Notes: a model not told the origin generated them from the sequence alone. A stretch of 34,887 nt of DNA from JBDTMC01 sp039934475 (GCA_039934475.1 JBDTMC010000018.1:1-34887); one strand, 5' to 3'; shown: positions 1 to 8,704, numbered from the stretch's first letter. Numbers and translations: made by a program.

Positions 1-600
1 CGTTGGGTCGGCTTTGGTGACGCTCCCTGACGGTCGCGGCTCTGTTAGCAATACGGCATCCTCTTTGGATGTGGCGGGGGAGTTACTCAAGATCGCTAGT
101 GACCGGACCGGGTATCCGGCCGATATGCTCGATTTGAATGCGGGCATTGAGTCGGATCTGGGGATTGATTCGATTAAACGGGTCGAGATTTTGACCGGGT
201 TCCAGAAGCTTTGTTCGGGTGAGCAACAAGCAGCCGTGCAGGGGGTGATGGAGAAGCTGACTAGCGCTAAGACGTTGAAAGAGATTATTGAGAGATTGAC
301 TTTGGTCGTTGGGTCGGCTTTGGTGACGCTCCCTGACGGTCGCGGCTCCGTTAGCAATACGGCTTCCTCGTTCGACGTGGCGGGGGAGTTACTTAAGATT
401 GCTAGTGATCGGACGGGATATCCCGCCGATATGCTTGATCTCAATGCGGGGATTGAGTCGGATCTGGGGATCGATTCGATTAAGCGCGTGGAGATTCTGA
501 GCGAATTTCAAAAGATGTGTTCGCCGGATCAGCAGGTGGGCATGCAGGGCGTGATGGATAAGCTGACTAGCGCCAGGACGCTGCGGGAAGTGATCGACCG
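1..600 (+). repeat. Tandem 306-bp ACP-plus-linker repeat
   Basis: Bases 1-306 and 307 to about 600 are two units of the same ACP plus linker at a constant offset of 306. The linker part (1-63 against 307-369) differs at only a few bases, while the ACP-coding part differs at many third codon positions. The window opens inside a linker, so at least one more ACP or another domain probably lies upstream. The linker encodes the short motif LPDGRGSVSN. Confidence 0.85.
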
Positions 601-2269
601 GATTACCGAGGCGATGCAGCCGGCGGCCGAGCCGGAGCTTCCCTTAGTGCCGCGGTTCCGCATGGCTCCGGTGGAGAAGAAGCTGGCCACCAGCGGACCG
701 CGGTATGTGGCGGGCCGGGTGTGTCTGATCACCGACGATGAAGCGGGACTGGCGGCAGGTATCGCCGAGGAGCATCAGCGGGCCGGTGAAAAAGTCGTGC
801 TGCTACGGCATTCGCCAGGCAGTGGGATTGTGGCGGCCGAAGGGGTGATCAGCGCGGACCTCACGGACGCGGCGACTATCGACAAGATTGTCGAGCAAGT
901 CAGAACTACATTGGGGCCGATTGGCGCCATCGTCCACTTACTGCCGATGCGGGCGGGACTGGGTGCGGTGGAAGACTCGCTGAGCGGATGGCGCGATCAT
1001 GTGCGGCAGGATGTGCGTAGTCTCTATGCGCTGGCGCGGGCGAGCGAAGCCGATCTGAAGAAGACGGGCCATGGTCTGGTGGTTGTCGTGACGGCTCGCG
1101 GCGGGTATTTCGGTTATGAACCGGCGACGGCTGTTCCCCCGACACATCACGCGATCGCCGACTTCATCAAGACACTAGCGCTGGAGTTTACCGGCGTGGC
1201 GTGTAAGGTGATCGACATCGATGCGACTGACCCGGTGGCGATTCTGCGGCGCAAGATCGCCGATGAGATTGTTTCCGGCGATGACACCTTGCAGGTTGGT
1301 TTACCGGGCGATAAACGATTGACGGTGTTGCCGGAGCATGCTCCGGTGAATGGCGAGACGTTGCGTCCGATTACGAAAGACTGGGTGATTCTGTTGACGG
1401 GCGGAGCGCGCGGCATCACAGCAGGTGTGGCGCTGAAGTTGGCCGAGCGATGGAAGCCGACGCTGATTCTGGCGGGTGCTTCGCCGTTGCCTCCGGAAGA
1501 GCCGGCCGAGTTTGCGGCGATCACGGACCGGAACGCATTGAAGGCCGCAGTGATGCAGAAGCTGAAGGCGGCGGGCGGTCCGGTGAAGCCGGCAGAGGTT
1601 GAGGCGGCATTCCAAAGGCTGTTGAAAGATCGCGAGATTCGCGCCAGCGTGCAGCAGATCCGCGATGCCGGATCGAAAGTGGCATACCATTCCCTCGACG
1701 TGCGCGATGAGGCGGCGATGAAGTCGCTGATCGAAGGCATCTACGCCGAATATGGACGTTTGGACGCTGTGATTCACGGCGCGGGCATCATTGAAGACAA
1801 GCTGTTGAAGGACAAGACGCCCGAATCGTTTGACCGCGTGGTGCATACCAAGACCGACAGCTCATGGCTGTTGAGCCGGCTGCTGAAGCCGGAGGGTTTG
1901 CAGATTCTGATTTTCATGTCATCGATCACCGCCGCCTTTGGGAATCGCGCGCAAGCCGATTATGCGATCGCCAATGGCGTGATGAACGGCTATGCGGCGA
2001 AGCTGGCCGCGGAGTGGCCGGGGCGCGTGGTGGCGATGAATTGGGGTCCCTGGGACCAGCACGGCATGGTGACCGATGAGGTTCGCCGGCAGTTTCTGTC
2101 CCGGGGCATTCACATGATTCCGGTGGATGGCGGTGTGGAGTCGGTGTTGCGTGAAATTGAGCGTGGCGCTGGTTCCGATGCCGTTGTCGCCTTCGGTGCG
2201 GGTCCGTGGGGAGACATAGCCGTCCCCGACGGCACCGCCCAATCCCATAGTTCTGGAGCAACCGTATGA
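2..2269 (+). CDS. PfaA-like polyketide/fatty-acid synthase, C-terminal part (ACP-ACP-KR), 5' end outside window
   Basis: The frame is open from base 2, so this is the 3' end of a larger multidomain synthase. Numbering from the TTG at 14, two acyl carrier domains carry the signature DSIKRVEIL with phosphopantetheine serines near residues 53 and 155. A ketoreductase follows: a degenerate structural half (about 230-400), then a Rossmann half with TGGARG at 462-467, Lys613, Ser636/637, Tyr650 and Asn654 in ADYAIAN. The DSIKR-type ACPs and the KR with a long insert (about 490-550) resemble PfaA-type polyunsaturated-fatty-acid synthases and related iterative PKSs. Its likely role is to hold the growing acyl chain and reduce the beta-keto group. 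KS and AT domains presumably lie upstream. Its stop overlaps the start of the next gene (ATGA), indicating translational coupling. Family assignment is firm; the product is not known. Confidence 0.9.
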   Translation, partial: VGSALVTLPDGRGSVSNTASSLDVAGELLKIASDRTGYPADMLDLNAGIESDLGIDSIKRVEILTGFQKLCSGEQQAAVQGVMEKLTSAKTLKEIIERLTLVVGSALVTLPDGRGSVSNTASSFDVAGELLKIASDRTGYPADMLDLNAGIESDLGIDSIKRVEILSEFQKMCSPDQQVGMQGVMDKLTSARTLREVIDRITEAMQPAAEPELPLVPRFRMAPVEKKLATSGPRYVAGRVCLITDDEAGLAAGIAEEHQRAGEKVVLLRHSPGSGIVAAEGVISADLTDAATIDKIVEQVRTTLGPIGAIVHLLPMRAGLGAVEDSLSGWRDHVRQDVRSLYALARASEADLKKTGHGLVVVVTARGGYFGYEPATAVPPTHHAIADFIKTLALEFTGVACKVIDIDATDPVAILRRKIADEIVSGDDTLQVGLPGDKRLTVLPEHAPVNGETLRPITKDWVILLTGGARGITAGVALKLAERWKPTLILAGASPLPPEEPAEFAAITDRNALKAAVMQKLKAAGGPVKPAEVEAAFQRLLKDREIRASVQQIRDAGSKVAYHSLDVRDEAAMKSLIEGIYAEYGRLDAVIHGAGIIEDKLLKDKTPESFDRVVHTKTDSSWLLSRLLKPEGLQILIFMSSITAAFGNRAQADYAIANGVMNGYAAKLAAEWPGRVVAMNWGPWDQHGMVTDEVRRQFLSRGIHMIPVDGGVESVLREIERGAGSDAVVAFGAGPWGDIAVPDGTAQSHSSGATV

Positions 2270-2430
2270 GCACACCTGAAGAACAGAAGCCGAAAGACGC
2301 CGCAAAGCCGGCGCCTGAGACCAACGAACCGGCCGCGCCGGCGGATGACACAGCACCCGAAGTGGAGATGAGCGAAGAGGACGAAGCGATCGTTCTGCAG
2401 CGTCTCCGCGATCTGGGATACGTAGACTAG
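2266..2430 (+). CDS. 54-aa acidic small protein with a C-terminal LRDLGYVD tail
   Basis: The ATG at 2266 overlaps the synthase stop (ATGA). The 54 codons encode a low-complexity N-terminal stretch rich in Glu, Pro, Ala and Lys, then an acidic helix-forming end (EEDEAIVLQRLRDLGYVD). There is no signal peptide or membrane segment. The tail resembles short LGY-type C-terminal ends seen on some sulfatase- and TPR-like proteins, but I do not recognise a family. Translational coupling inside the operon and the disordered-then-helical layout suggest a docking or accessory peptide for the synthase; that is inference. Codon use and tight spacing support it being a real gene. Confidence 0.65.
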   Translation: MSTPEEQKPKDAAKPAPETNEPAAPADDTAPEVEMSEEDEAIVLQRLRDLGYVD

Positions 2431-2466
2431 AGAGCGAGTAAGTACGGGGAGAACCGCTAAAAACAA

Positions 2467-3348
2467 ATGCCAAAATATAACGTCAACGGTTTAACCTTTC
2501 ACGCGATTCAAGTAGGAACGGCCGGTCCCGATGTCATCATGTTGCATGGCTTTCTGGGAAATCTGGCCGTTTGGCACCTCTTTATGGCGCCGCAATTGCG
2601 TAAACATTTCAAGGTGACCACTTATGATTTGCGTGGTCATGGAAACAGCCAGGTAACGCCGACCGGCTATAGCGCCGGGGAGATGGCGGAAGATCTAAAG
2701 AACCTGATGGATACGCTCAATATCCAGAAGGCGCACCTTGTAGGACATAGTTTCGGCGCCGACGTGTGCCTGTACTTTGCTCTCAAGTACCCGGAGCGCG
2801 TCGATAGAATAGTCGCGTTGGAACCGGGACTGGCGGCGCTGGTGCAGGATCGCAAGAAGGCGTCGTGGGAAGGTTGGGCGTATTGGGTAGAGAAGCTGGA
2901 AGAGTGCGGTTTGACGATTCCGGAAGACAAGAAGACCGACCTCAACTATCTACTCCACATGAGTCTGGAGACGCCGAAGTTCTTCGGTCCGGCGCGTGGA
3001 TTGCCGCGTAATCGTGAGCCGCTGCTGAACTTGATCAACAACACCACGCTGACCAAGGACTACGAGGTTGTGGGTGAGCTGACGGAAGAAGCGCTGGCGA
3101 CGATACAACACGAAACGCTGCTGGTGTACGGAGAGAAATCGCACTTCCTGGGGGCGTACGAGTTTTTGAAGAATACGCTGCCGAACGTGAAGGCGGAACT
3201 GCTGCCGGGCGGTGAGCACTTTGGGCCGCTGGAGCAGCCGGAGTTACTGACGCAGCATATTCTTGAGTTCCTGGGCGATCCGGATGCGGTGGCGGCGAGT
3301 GGTCCGTCGAGCAAGGGCACCGTGTGGTGGCGCCCTCCGGTGGAATAG
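2467..3348 (+). CDS. Alpha/beta hydrolase, possible chain-releasing thioesterase
   Basis: This 293-aa protein has the alpha/beta-hydrolase fold order: oxyanion segment HGFLG (27-31), DLRGHG (54-59), nucleophile elbow GHSFG with Ser95, and a late GGEHFGPLEQP giving the catalytic His. The acid position after strand 7 reads VYGEKS, so Glu may replace the usual Asp. No signal peptide is seen, so it should act in the cytoplasm. It sits in the PKS/FAAL operon 36 bp after the small acidic gene, which makes release or editing of acyl chains from ACP a reasonable role, although the substrate cannot be read from sequence. The C-terminal 15 or so residues look unstructured. Confidence 0.85.
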   Translation: MPKYNVNGLTFHAIQVGTAGPDVIMLHGFLGNLAVWHLFMAPQLRKHFKVTTYDLRGHGNSQVTPTGYSAGEMAEDLKNLMDTLNIQKAHLVGHSFGADVCLYFALKYPERVDRIVALEPGLAALVQDRKKASWEGWAYWVEKLEECGLTIPEDKKTDLNYLLHMSLETPKFFGPARGLPRNREPLLNLINNTTLTKDYEVVGELTEEALATIQHETLLVYGEKSHFLGAYEFLKNTLPNVKAELLPGGEHFGPLEQPELLTQHILEFLGDPDAVAASGPSSKGTVWWRPPVE

Positions 3349-3358
3349 CGGCAACCTG

Positions 3359-4579
3359 ATGCGGTCTGTTGCGGTAACTGGGATTGGTTTGGTTACCCCT
3401 TTGGGTCTGACGGCTGGTGAGAATCTGGCCAGCCTGCGGACCCTGGGGTCTGCCATTGGCGTTCTGACGGCGTATGAGCTGGACGAGCGGATGTGCCGGT
3501 CAGTAGCGCAGGTGGCGGAGTTTGATGTGACCGGCGAACTGCGGTTTCCGAAGAGTACGAAGTTTATGAGCCGCGCGGTACTGTGCGGCATGAAGGCGGC
3601 TTTAGAGGCGTTCCGCGCGGCGGGTTTGAAGCCGGGCGAGGTGACGCCGGAAGAGTTAGGGATTTTTGCCGGCACGGGAAATACGTGCATGGAGGCGGGT
3701 TACCTTACGGGGCCGCTGGCGTATGCCTGGGCGGATGGAAAAGAGCGGGACTACAAGTATCTGGGTGGACGGGCGTCGCGCATGATCGACCGGTACTTTT
3801 CGCTGCGAACGCTAGCGAATGCGGGAGTCGGTTTGTTGTCCAATGAGTTGGAGGCGAAGGGTCCGAACGCCAACTATGTGCATAGCGAGACGGCGTCTTT
3901 GATGGCGATGGAAAACGCGTGGTACGACATTGCGGAAGGACGGTGCACCGTGGCGGTGGCGGGCGGCTATGACTGCCTGGTGATGCCGGCGACGCATCTG
4001 GACTTCCAGACGCGCGGAGTACTATCGATGACTCCGGCGGCGTGTGCGTACCGTCCGTTTGATCGCCAGCGGGATGGCATTGTGCTGGGTGAGGGCGCGG
4101 CGTTTCTGGTGCTGGAAGAGCGCGGGCATGCCGAGCGCCGCGGGGCTAGGATTCTGGGCGAAATTGTGGCGGCGGATTGCCGCATGACAAGCGCGGGCGA
4201 ACTGGCCGAGCACCTGGTGGATGGACGGGAAATCGATTACGTGGTGGCGCGTGGATTCGGAACTCCGGAAGACGACCGGGCGGAGTACGAGTCCATCGAG
4301 GGACGGCTGCCTCGCGTACCTGTGACGGCGTTGAAGAGCCGCACGGGTTACCTGGGCGCGGCTACGGGAGCGGCGGAAGTGGCCTTGGGGTTGATGGCGG
4401 CTCGGGAAGGGTTTATACCGGCCGTGGCACGGCTGGGCGAGGCCGATGCCGAATGCGGGTTGGACTTGGTTAAAGAAGAGGCGCGGCCGTTGAACGGGCG
4501 TGCGCCGGTAGGGTTATTTCTTTCCGGTTCGCTGGCGGGGCAAGTGGGCGGCATCGTCGTCAGGACGGGGGCAGCCTAA
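3359..4579 (+). CDS. Ketosynthase-like protein lacking catalytic Cys-His-His (chain-length-factor-like)
   Basis: The 406-aa product has the FabF/KS fold: VAVTGIGLVTPLG at the N-terminus, FDRQRDGIVLGEGAAF around 234-249, and the region that normally holds the last catalytic His near 331. The ATG at 3359 is chosen because the homology starts exactly there, 11 bp after the hydrolase stop; upstream in-frame codons overlap the hydrolase. The three catalytic positions are changed. The nucleophile Cys segment reads SETAS, placing Thr178 where Cys belongs. The HGTGT segment reads RGFGT (Arg298). The KSRTGH segment ends in Tyr331. It is therefore unlikely to condense. Known non-condensing relatives are the KS-beta/chain-length factor of type II PKS and the CLF domain of PfaC. 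Here it may form a heterodimer with the synthase KS or act as a scaffold. Confidence 0.88.
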   Translation: MRSVAVTGIGLVTPLGLTAGENLASLRTLGSAIGVLTAYELDERMCRSVAQVAEFDVTGELRFPKSTKFMSRAVLCGMKAALEAFRAAGLKPGEVTPEELGIFAGTGNTCMEAGYLTGPLAYAWADGKERDYKYLGGRASRMIDRYFSLRTLANAGVGLLSNELEAKGPNANYVHSETASLMAMENAWYDIAEGRCTVAVAGGYDCLVMPATHLDFQTRGVLSMTPAACAYRPFDRQRDGIVLGEGAAFLVLEERGHAERRGARILGEIVAADCRMTSAGELAEHLVDGREIDYVVARGFGTPEDDRAEYESIEGRLPRVPVTALKSRTGYLGAATGAAEVALGLMAAREGFIPAVARLGEADAECGLDLVKEEARPLNGRAPVGLFLSGSLAGQVGGIVVRTGAA

Positions 4580-4582
4580 TCG

Positions 4583-6430
4583 ATGTCCGAAGCCATTCCC
4601 ACGCTCTGCCACCTGTTCTTTGAAGCGATTGAGAAGCATCGCGAAGAGCTGCTGCTGCAGTCGCCGGTGGGCAACTATTCGACGGAGCGGTTTGCGCAGG
4701 CGGTGTATGCGGTGAACCGGTATCTGGCGTCGTCAGGGCTGGAGATTGGCGACCGCGTGGCGATTCTTTCGGAGAACCGGCCGGAGTGGCCGATCTGCGA
4801 TTTTGCGTGCCTGTTAAACCGTTTTGTGGTGGTGCCGGTGTATTCGACGCTGTCGCAATCGCAGATTCTGTATCTGCTGGAGCATAGCGGGTGCCATGCG
4901 CTGATTGTTTCCAACCGCAAGCAATGGGAGATAGTGGAACCGCTGCTGCCGAATCTGAAAGAGCTGCGGCAGGTGATCACGATGGAGGAGATTGCGGGCA
5001 GCGGCGCGATGTCTCTGCCACAGATACTGGCTGCGGCGACGGCGGCGCAGTGGGATGACATCAAAGAGACGGCCTTGCATGCGCTGCCGGGCGATACGGC
5101 GACCATTGTCTACACTTCGGGGACGACGAGCGCGCCGAAGGGCGTGATGCTCTCGCACGGCAACATCATCTTCGATCTGGACAAGTGCATTCACCGGCTG
5201 GGGTCACGGGTGCTGGAAGTGCGGCAGGCGCTCTCTGTGCTGCCGTTGTCGCACGTGCTGGAGAGGCTGCTGGGTTACGCGTACTTCGTGCTCGGGATTC
5301 GCATCGCGTACGGTGATCCCCATGACCTGAAGAAGCTACTGCGGCAATATCAGCCGCAAGTGGTGGGTTGTGTCCCGCGGGTAATGGAGCGCATTCGAGA
5401 AGCGATTGACTTGCAGATTCATAAGCTGCCGGCGTGGAAGCAGAAGCTCTCAGGAAACCTGATTGGGGCGGCGGTGCGCTGCGATAAGGCGGAAGCGAAG
5501 GGACAGAATCCGACGCTGGGAGACCGGCTGCTGCGGACCTTAGCGCGCAAAGTGGTGTATCCGCAGTTCCACCGGCAACTGGGCGGCGTGAAGCATTTCG
5601 TGTGCGGTGGCGCGTGGCTGGATCCGGAAGTGGAGTATTTCTTCCGTGCGGCGGGCTTCATTGTAGTGCAAGGGTATGGTTTGACGGAGACATCACCGGT
5701 GATCGCGTTGTCGCCGGCGGATGTCCAGCGCCCCGGTACGGTAGGGCTGCCGCTGGATGACACGGAAGTGACACTGGGGCCGGATGGCGAAATTCTAGTG
5801 CGCGGCGGCATGGTGATGAAGGGCTATTACCGCGACGCGGTGGCGACGGAGCTGGCGTTTGAAGACGGCTGGCTGAAGACCGGCGACACGGGGCGGTTTG
5901 ATGAAGAGGGTCACTTAGTCATCACGGGCCGGTGCAAAGAGATTTTGGTTCTATCGACGGGCAAGAACGTTTCGTGCGCCCTGATTGAGCAAGCGCTGCT
6001 GCGGAGCGATTATGTGCAGACGTGTTTTGTGGTGGGCGACGGACAGAAGTTCTTGAGCGCGCTGATTGTGCCGCAGGTTTCGCTGGTAGAGCGATTCGCG
6101 GCGTCGCGCGGACTCTCTTTCCGCAACCTGGACGAGCTGTTGACGTGCCGGGAAGTGGTGACGCTGTATCAGGGTGAGATCGAAGCGCAGCAGACCTCTT
6201 TGTCGCATTACGAACAAGTGAAGCGTTTCTGTTACCTTCGTGAGGAAGCACTCTTAGACCATGAATTGATGACTCCGACGCTGAAAGTGCGCCGGAATGT
6301 GCTTGGGCGTAAATTTGCGCCCTGGATCCAGCAAATGATGGAGCAGACGACGCCCATTGTAATTCCCTACCCGCCGCCGGTGGAAAAAACGGAAGCCCTG
6401 ATGGGCCACCATTCCGGGGCGGGTGATTAA
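4583..6430 (+). CDS. Long-chain acyl-CoA/ACP synthetase (AMP-forming, FadD15/FAA1-like)
   Basis: This 615-aa adenylate-forming enzyme starts 3 bp after the KS-like gene. Visible motifs are the phosphate loop YTSGTTSAPKGV (177-188), GYGLTETSP, the hinge region KTGDTGRFDEEG followed by GRCKEILVLSTGKNV, and a C-terminal TPTLKVRRNV with a candidate catalytic Lys. Order and length fit the COG1022 long-chain acyl-CoA synthetase group, which activates fatty acids with ATP and transfers them to CoA or, in some cases, ACP. In this operon it may feed starter acyl-CoA to the synthase or recycle the product. No signal or membrane segment is evident. Confidence 0.9.
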   Translation: MSEAIPTLCHLFFEAIEKHREELLLQSPVGNYSTERFAQAVYAVNRYLASSGLEIGDRVAILSENRPEWPICDFACLLNRFVVVPVYSTLSQSQILYLLEHSGCHALIVSNRKQWEIVEPLLPNLKELRQVITMEEIAGSGAMSLPQILAAATAAQWDDIKETALHALPGDTATIVYTSGTTSAPKGVMLSHGNIIFDLDKCIHRLGSRVLEVRQALSVLPLSHVLERLLGYAYFVLGIRIAYGDPHDLKKLLRQYQPQVVGCVPRVMERIREAIDLQIHKLPAWKQKLSGNLIGAAVRCDKAEAKGQNPTLGDRLLRTLARKVVYPQFHRQLGGVKHFVCGGAWLDPEVEYFFRAAGFIVVQGYGLTETSPVIALSPADVQRPGTVGLPLDDTEVTLGPDGEILVRGGMVMKGYYRDAVATELAFEDGWLKTGDTGRFDEEGHLVITGRCKEILVLSTGKNVSCALIEQALLRSDYVQTCFVVGDGQKFLSALIVPQVSLVERFAASRGLSFRNLDELLTCREVVTLYQGEIEAQQTSLSHYEQVKRFCYLREEALLDHELMTPTLKVRRNVLGRKFAPWIQQMMEQTTPIVIPYPPPVEKTEALMGHHSGAGD

Positions 6431-6440
6431 GTTCAGTGCC

Positions 6441-6446
6441 GGAGGA
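6441..6446 (+). promoter_or_regulatory. Shine-Dalgarno GGAGGA that sets the ACP start
   Basis: GGAGGA lies six bases before the TTG at 6453. It decides for the TTG start rather than the upstream GTG at 6423, which overlaps the preceding gene and has no ribosome site. Confidence 0.7.
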
Positions 6447-6452
6447 TTTATC

Positions 6453-6728
6453 TTGCAACCAACCGCAACACCACATGACGAGGGCGCGATTCTCGAACAC
6501 CTGAAGCAAGTCGCCCGTGAGCAGCTCAACATGACTCCAGAGCAGATTGAGGCGATCAAGGCGGATACGCCGTTACTGGAGGCGCTGCCGCTGGATTCGC
6601 TGAATCAGGTGATTCTGGTTTCGACAATTGAGAACGACTACGGGCGGACGTTCGAACCGGAGCAATGGCAGGCTCTGGCAACAGTGAAGGACCTGGTGAA
6701 GATGATTGCGGGAGAGCAGGTAGCATGA
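6453..6728 (+). CDS. Discrete acyl carrier protein
   Basis: A 91-aa carrier protein with the signature LPLDSLNQV, the Ser being the phosphopantetheine site, in the typical four-helix layout. The TTG start at 6453 is chosen because of the GGAGGA at 6441-6446. Its stop overlaps the ATG of the FAAL gene (ATGA at 6725-6728), so the two are translationally coupled. A free ACP directly before a FAAL is the classical arrangement in which the ligase loads an acyl-adenylate onto the carrier. Its carrier motif differs from the DSIKR type of the synthase upstream, so the two carriers probably meet different partners. Confidence 0.88.
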   Translation: MQPTATPHDEGAILEHLKQVAREQLNMTPEQIEAIKADTPLLEALPLDSLNQVILVSTIENDYGRTFEPEQWQALATVKDLVKMIAGEQVA

Positions 6729-8491
6729 GCGAATTGAAGCTCAAACATTTGACGACCGTGGACATGGTGTTGGGCCTGGAGAAGCAGACAACACTGGGTG
6801 CGCGGTTTCTGAATAACATCGGGCAGGAAACCTTCTATCCTTATGCGGATATCGCCAACCGCGCGAAGGCGGCGGCGGGGTTTCTGCAGGCGGCGGGATT
6901 GCAGAAGGGCGACCGGGTGGCGATTGTTCTGCCGACATCGGTGGAGTTCATGGACGCCTTCCTCGGCACGCAGTTGGCGGGCGGGATTCCGGCAGCGCTG
7001 TATCCTCCGTTCCGATTGGGCAAGCTGGACGAATACTTTACGCGATTGCGGCGCATGATGAACAAGATGGGCGCGCGGTTCCTGATCACCGATGCGCGCA
7101 TCAGCCGGCTGCTGGGGACGGGCGTGACAGGCGTCAGCTCGCTGAAGGACGTGATCGACGCGACGAACCTGAAGAAGGGCAGCGGCTGGAAGCAGGTGGC
7201 GGTGGACGCCGAGGATATCGCGTTCCTGCAGTTCTCTTCGGGGACGACAGTGGAGCCGAAGGCGGTGTCGGTTTCGCATTCCAACCTGATGCACAACCTG
7301 TCGATGATGGAAGCGGGCATCGGCGGCGGCACTCCGGAAGAGTTTGCGGGCGGCGGCGTGTGCTGGCTGCCGTTGTATCACGACATGGGCCTGGTGGGTT
7401 GTTTGTACCTGGGGCTGCACTATCCGGGCACGATGACCTATATGGGACCGGAATCGTTCATTGGGCGGCCGGCGATGTGGCTGCAGACGATCTCAAAGTA
7501 CCGCGGCGTGGTTTCGCCGGCGCCGCACTTCGCTTATGGGCTGTGCTTGAAGAAAGTGCGTGACGAGGATATGGAAGGCGTGGACCTCTCCAGTTGGCGC
7601 GCGGCGTTGAATGGCGCCGAGCCGATTGACGTGGAAACGATGGAGCGGTTCTGTGAGCGGTTTGCGCGCTGGGGTTTCAAGCGTGAGGCGATGAAGCCGG
7701 TGTATGGGTTGGCCGAGGCCGGGCTGGGCGTGAGCTTCTCAGCGATGGATGAAGCTCCGGTGGTGACGGAGTTCGACCGCGCTGCCTTGTCCGGCGAGGG
7801 CAAGGCCATTCGCGGCGAAGGCCGTAAGTTGCCTTCGGTCGGCAAGGCGATGGTCGGGTTGTCTGTAGAGATCCAGGACGAGAACGGCAACGCGGTGGCG
7901 GAAGGCTTGGCCGGCCGGATCATGATCAAGGGACCGTCAGTTACTAAGGGGTATTTCAATGACCCCGAACTGAATGAAACCATGATTCGCAATGGGTGGA
8001 TGGATACCGGCGATATCGGGTTCTTCTTTGAAGGGAACCTGTATATTGGCGGCCGGGCGAAGGATCTGATTATCATTCGCGGACGGAATTACGCACCGCA
8101 GGAGATGGAAGAGTTACTGCTCGATATCGCCGGGCTACGAACCGGATGCGCGGTAGCGCTGGGCATACAGGTGGAAGGTTCCGGCGAGGATCTCTTGATT
8201 CTGGCTGAATTGGATTCGATGTCGAAGCGGCCGGAGGAAGAGGTCTTGGCGGAAATCCGGAACCGGCTGTTGACGGGCTTGTCGCTGGCTCCGTATCACA
8301 TTGAGTTGCTGCCGCCAGGGACTTTGCCGCGGACGTCTTCGGGTAAGCTGCGTCGCTCGGATGCTTTGAAGAAGTATGTCGCCGGTGAGTTGGTACCACC
8401 AGATAAGGTGACCGCTCTGAAGTTGTTGAAGGAGATCGGAAAGAGCCAGATCGCGTGGGCGCGGTTTGCTTTGACCAAAGGCGGGAAATAG
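6725..8491 (+). CDS. Fatty-acyl-AMP ligase (FAAL), full length
   Basis: The 588-aa product carries the adenylation motifs FLQFSSGTTVEPKAVSVSH (168-186), LPLYHDMGLVG, a YGLAEAGLGVS motif, DTGDIGFFFEGNLYIGGRAKD and a C-terminal LPRTSSGKLRRSD with the catalytic Lys. YHDMGLVG and the SSGTT type loop are typical of the FAAL/FadD32 branch, which makes acyl-AMP and passes it to an ACP phosphopantetheine rather than to CoA. The ATG at 6725 overlaps the ACP stop. The part from residue 262 to the end, plus about 22 bp beyond the stop, is present a second time at 11694-12701. Confidence 0.92.
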   Translation: MSELKLKHLTTVDMVLGLEKQTTLGARFLNNIGQETFYPYADIANRAKAAAGFLQAAGLQKGDRVAIVLPTSVEFMDAFLGTQLAGGIPAALYPPFRLGKLDEYFTRLRRMMNKMGARFLITDARISRLLGTGVTGVSSLKDVIDATNLKKGSGWKQVAVDAEDIAFLQFSSGTTVEPKAVSVSHSNLMHNLSMMEAGIGGGTPEEFAGGGVCWLPLYHDMGLVGCLYLGLHYPGTMTYMGPESFIGRPAMWLQTISKYRGVVSPAPHFAYGLCLKKVRDEDMEGVDLSSWRAALNGAEPIDVETMERFCERFARWGFKREAMKPVYGLAEAGLGVSFSAMDEAPVVTEFDRAALSGEGKAIRGEGRKLPSVGKAMVGLSVEIQDENGNAVAEGLAGRIMIKGPSVTKGYFNDPELNETMIRNGWMDTGDIGFFFEGNLYIGGRAKDLIIIRGRNYAPQEMEELLLDIAGLRTGCAVALGIQVEGSGEDLLILAELDSMSKRPEEEVLAEIRNRLLTGLSLAPYHIELLPPGTLPRTSSGKLRRSDALKKYVAGELVPPDKVTALKLLKEIGKSQIAWARFALTKGGK

Positions 8492-8513
8492 GGGTGGTTG
8501 TTGGCGGGCCTGT
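7506..8513 (+). repeat. Direct repeat copy 1: 3' part of FAAL plus about 22 bp downstream
   Basis: This 1008-bp stretch matches 11694-12701 at a constant offset of 4188 with no gaps. The similarity ends at CCTGT (8509-8513). Identity is roughly 95% by eye, with differences almost all at third codon positions and with long identical tracts between them. Confidence 0.9.
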
Positions 8514-8643
8514 CGCCGGAAGATCTGGCACCGGGCCCGCTAATTCCCCCCAATGTGAGCTATTTCACAGCCATCGCCTTTGGCCCGTATTGTTGGAATT
8601 GTTTGGATAGTACTTGTCTGTATTCGGATATTCCACTCTTCTA

Positions 8644-8673
8644 TTGACATCCCCCCCCCCCGCTGGGTTAGTC
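8644..8673 (+). promoter_or_regulatory. Candidate sigma-70 promoter with a C11 tract in the spacer
   Basis: A perfect -35 TTGACA (8644-8649) is followed by an 11-base run of C (8651-8661) and a -10-like TTAGTC (8668-8673), giving a spacer of 18. The ATG of the next gene lies at 8705. Slippage in the C run would change the spacing and so promoter strength. The -10 is weak, and the exact run length may be a sequencing issue. The rest of 8492-8704 shows no gene. Confidence 0.45.
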
Positions 8674-8704
8674 TGCTAATGGACACGTTACTACTGTCCT
8701 AGCC

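Noticed and set aside
8503..8532. Hairpin GCGGGCC...GGCCCGC after the FAAL gene as a terminator
   Set aside because: The loop is over 20 nt and no T run follows; similar bases after copy 2 do not form the same stem.
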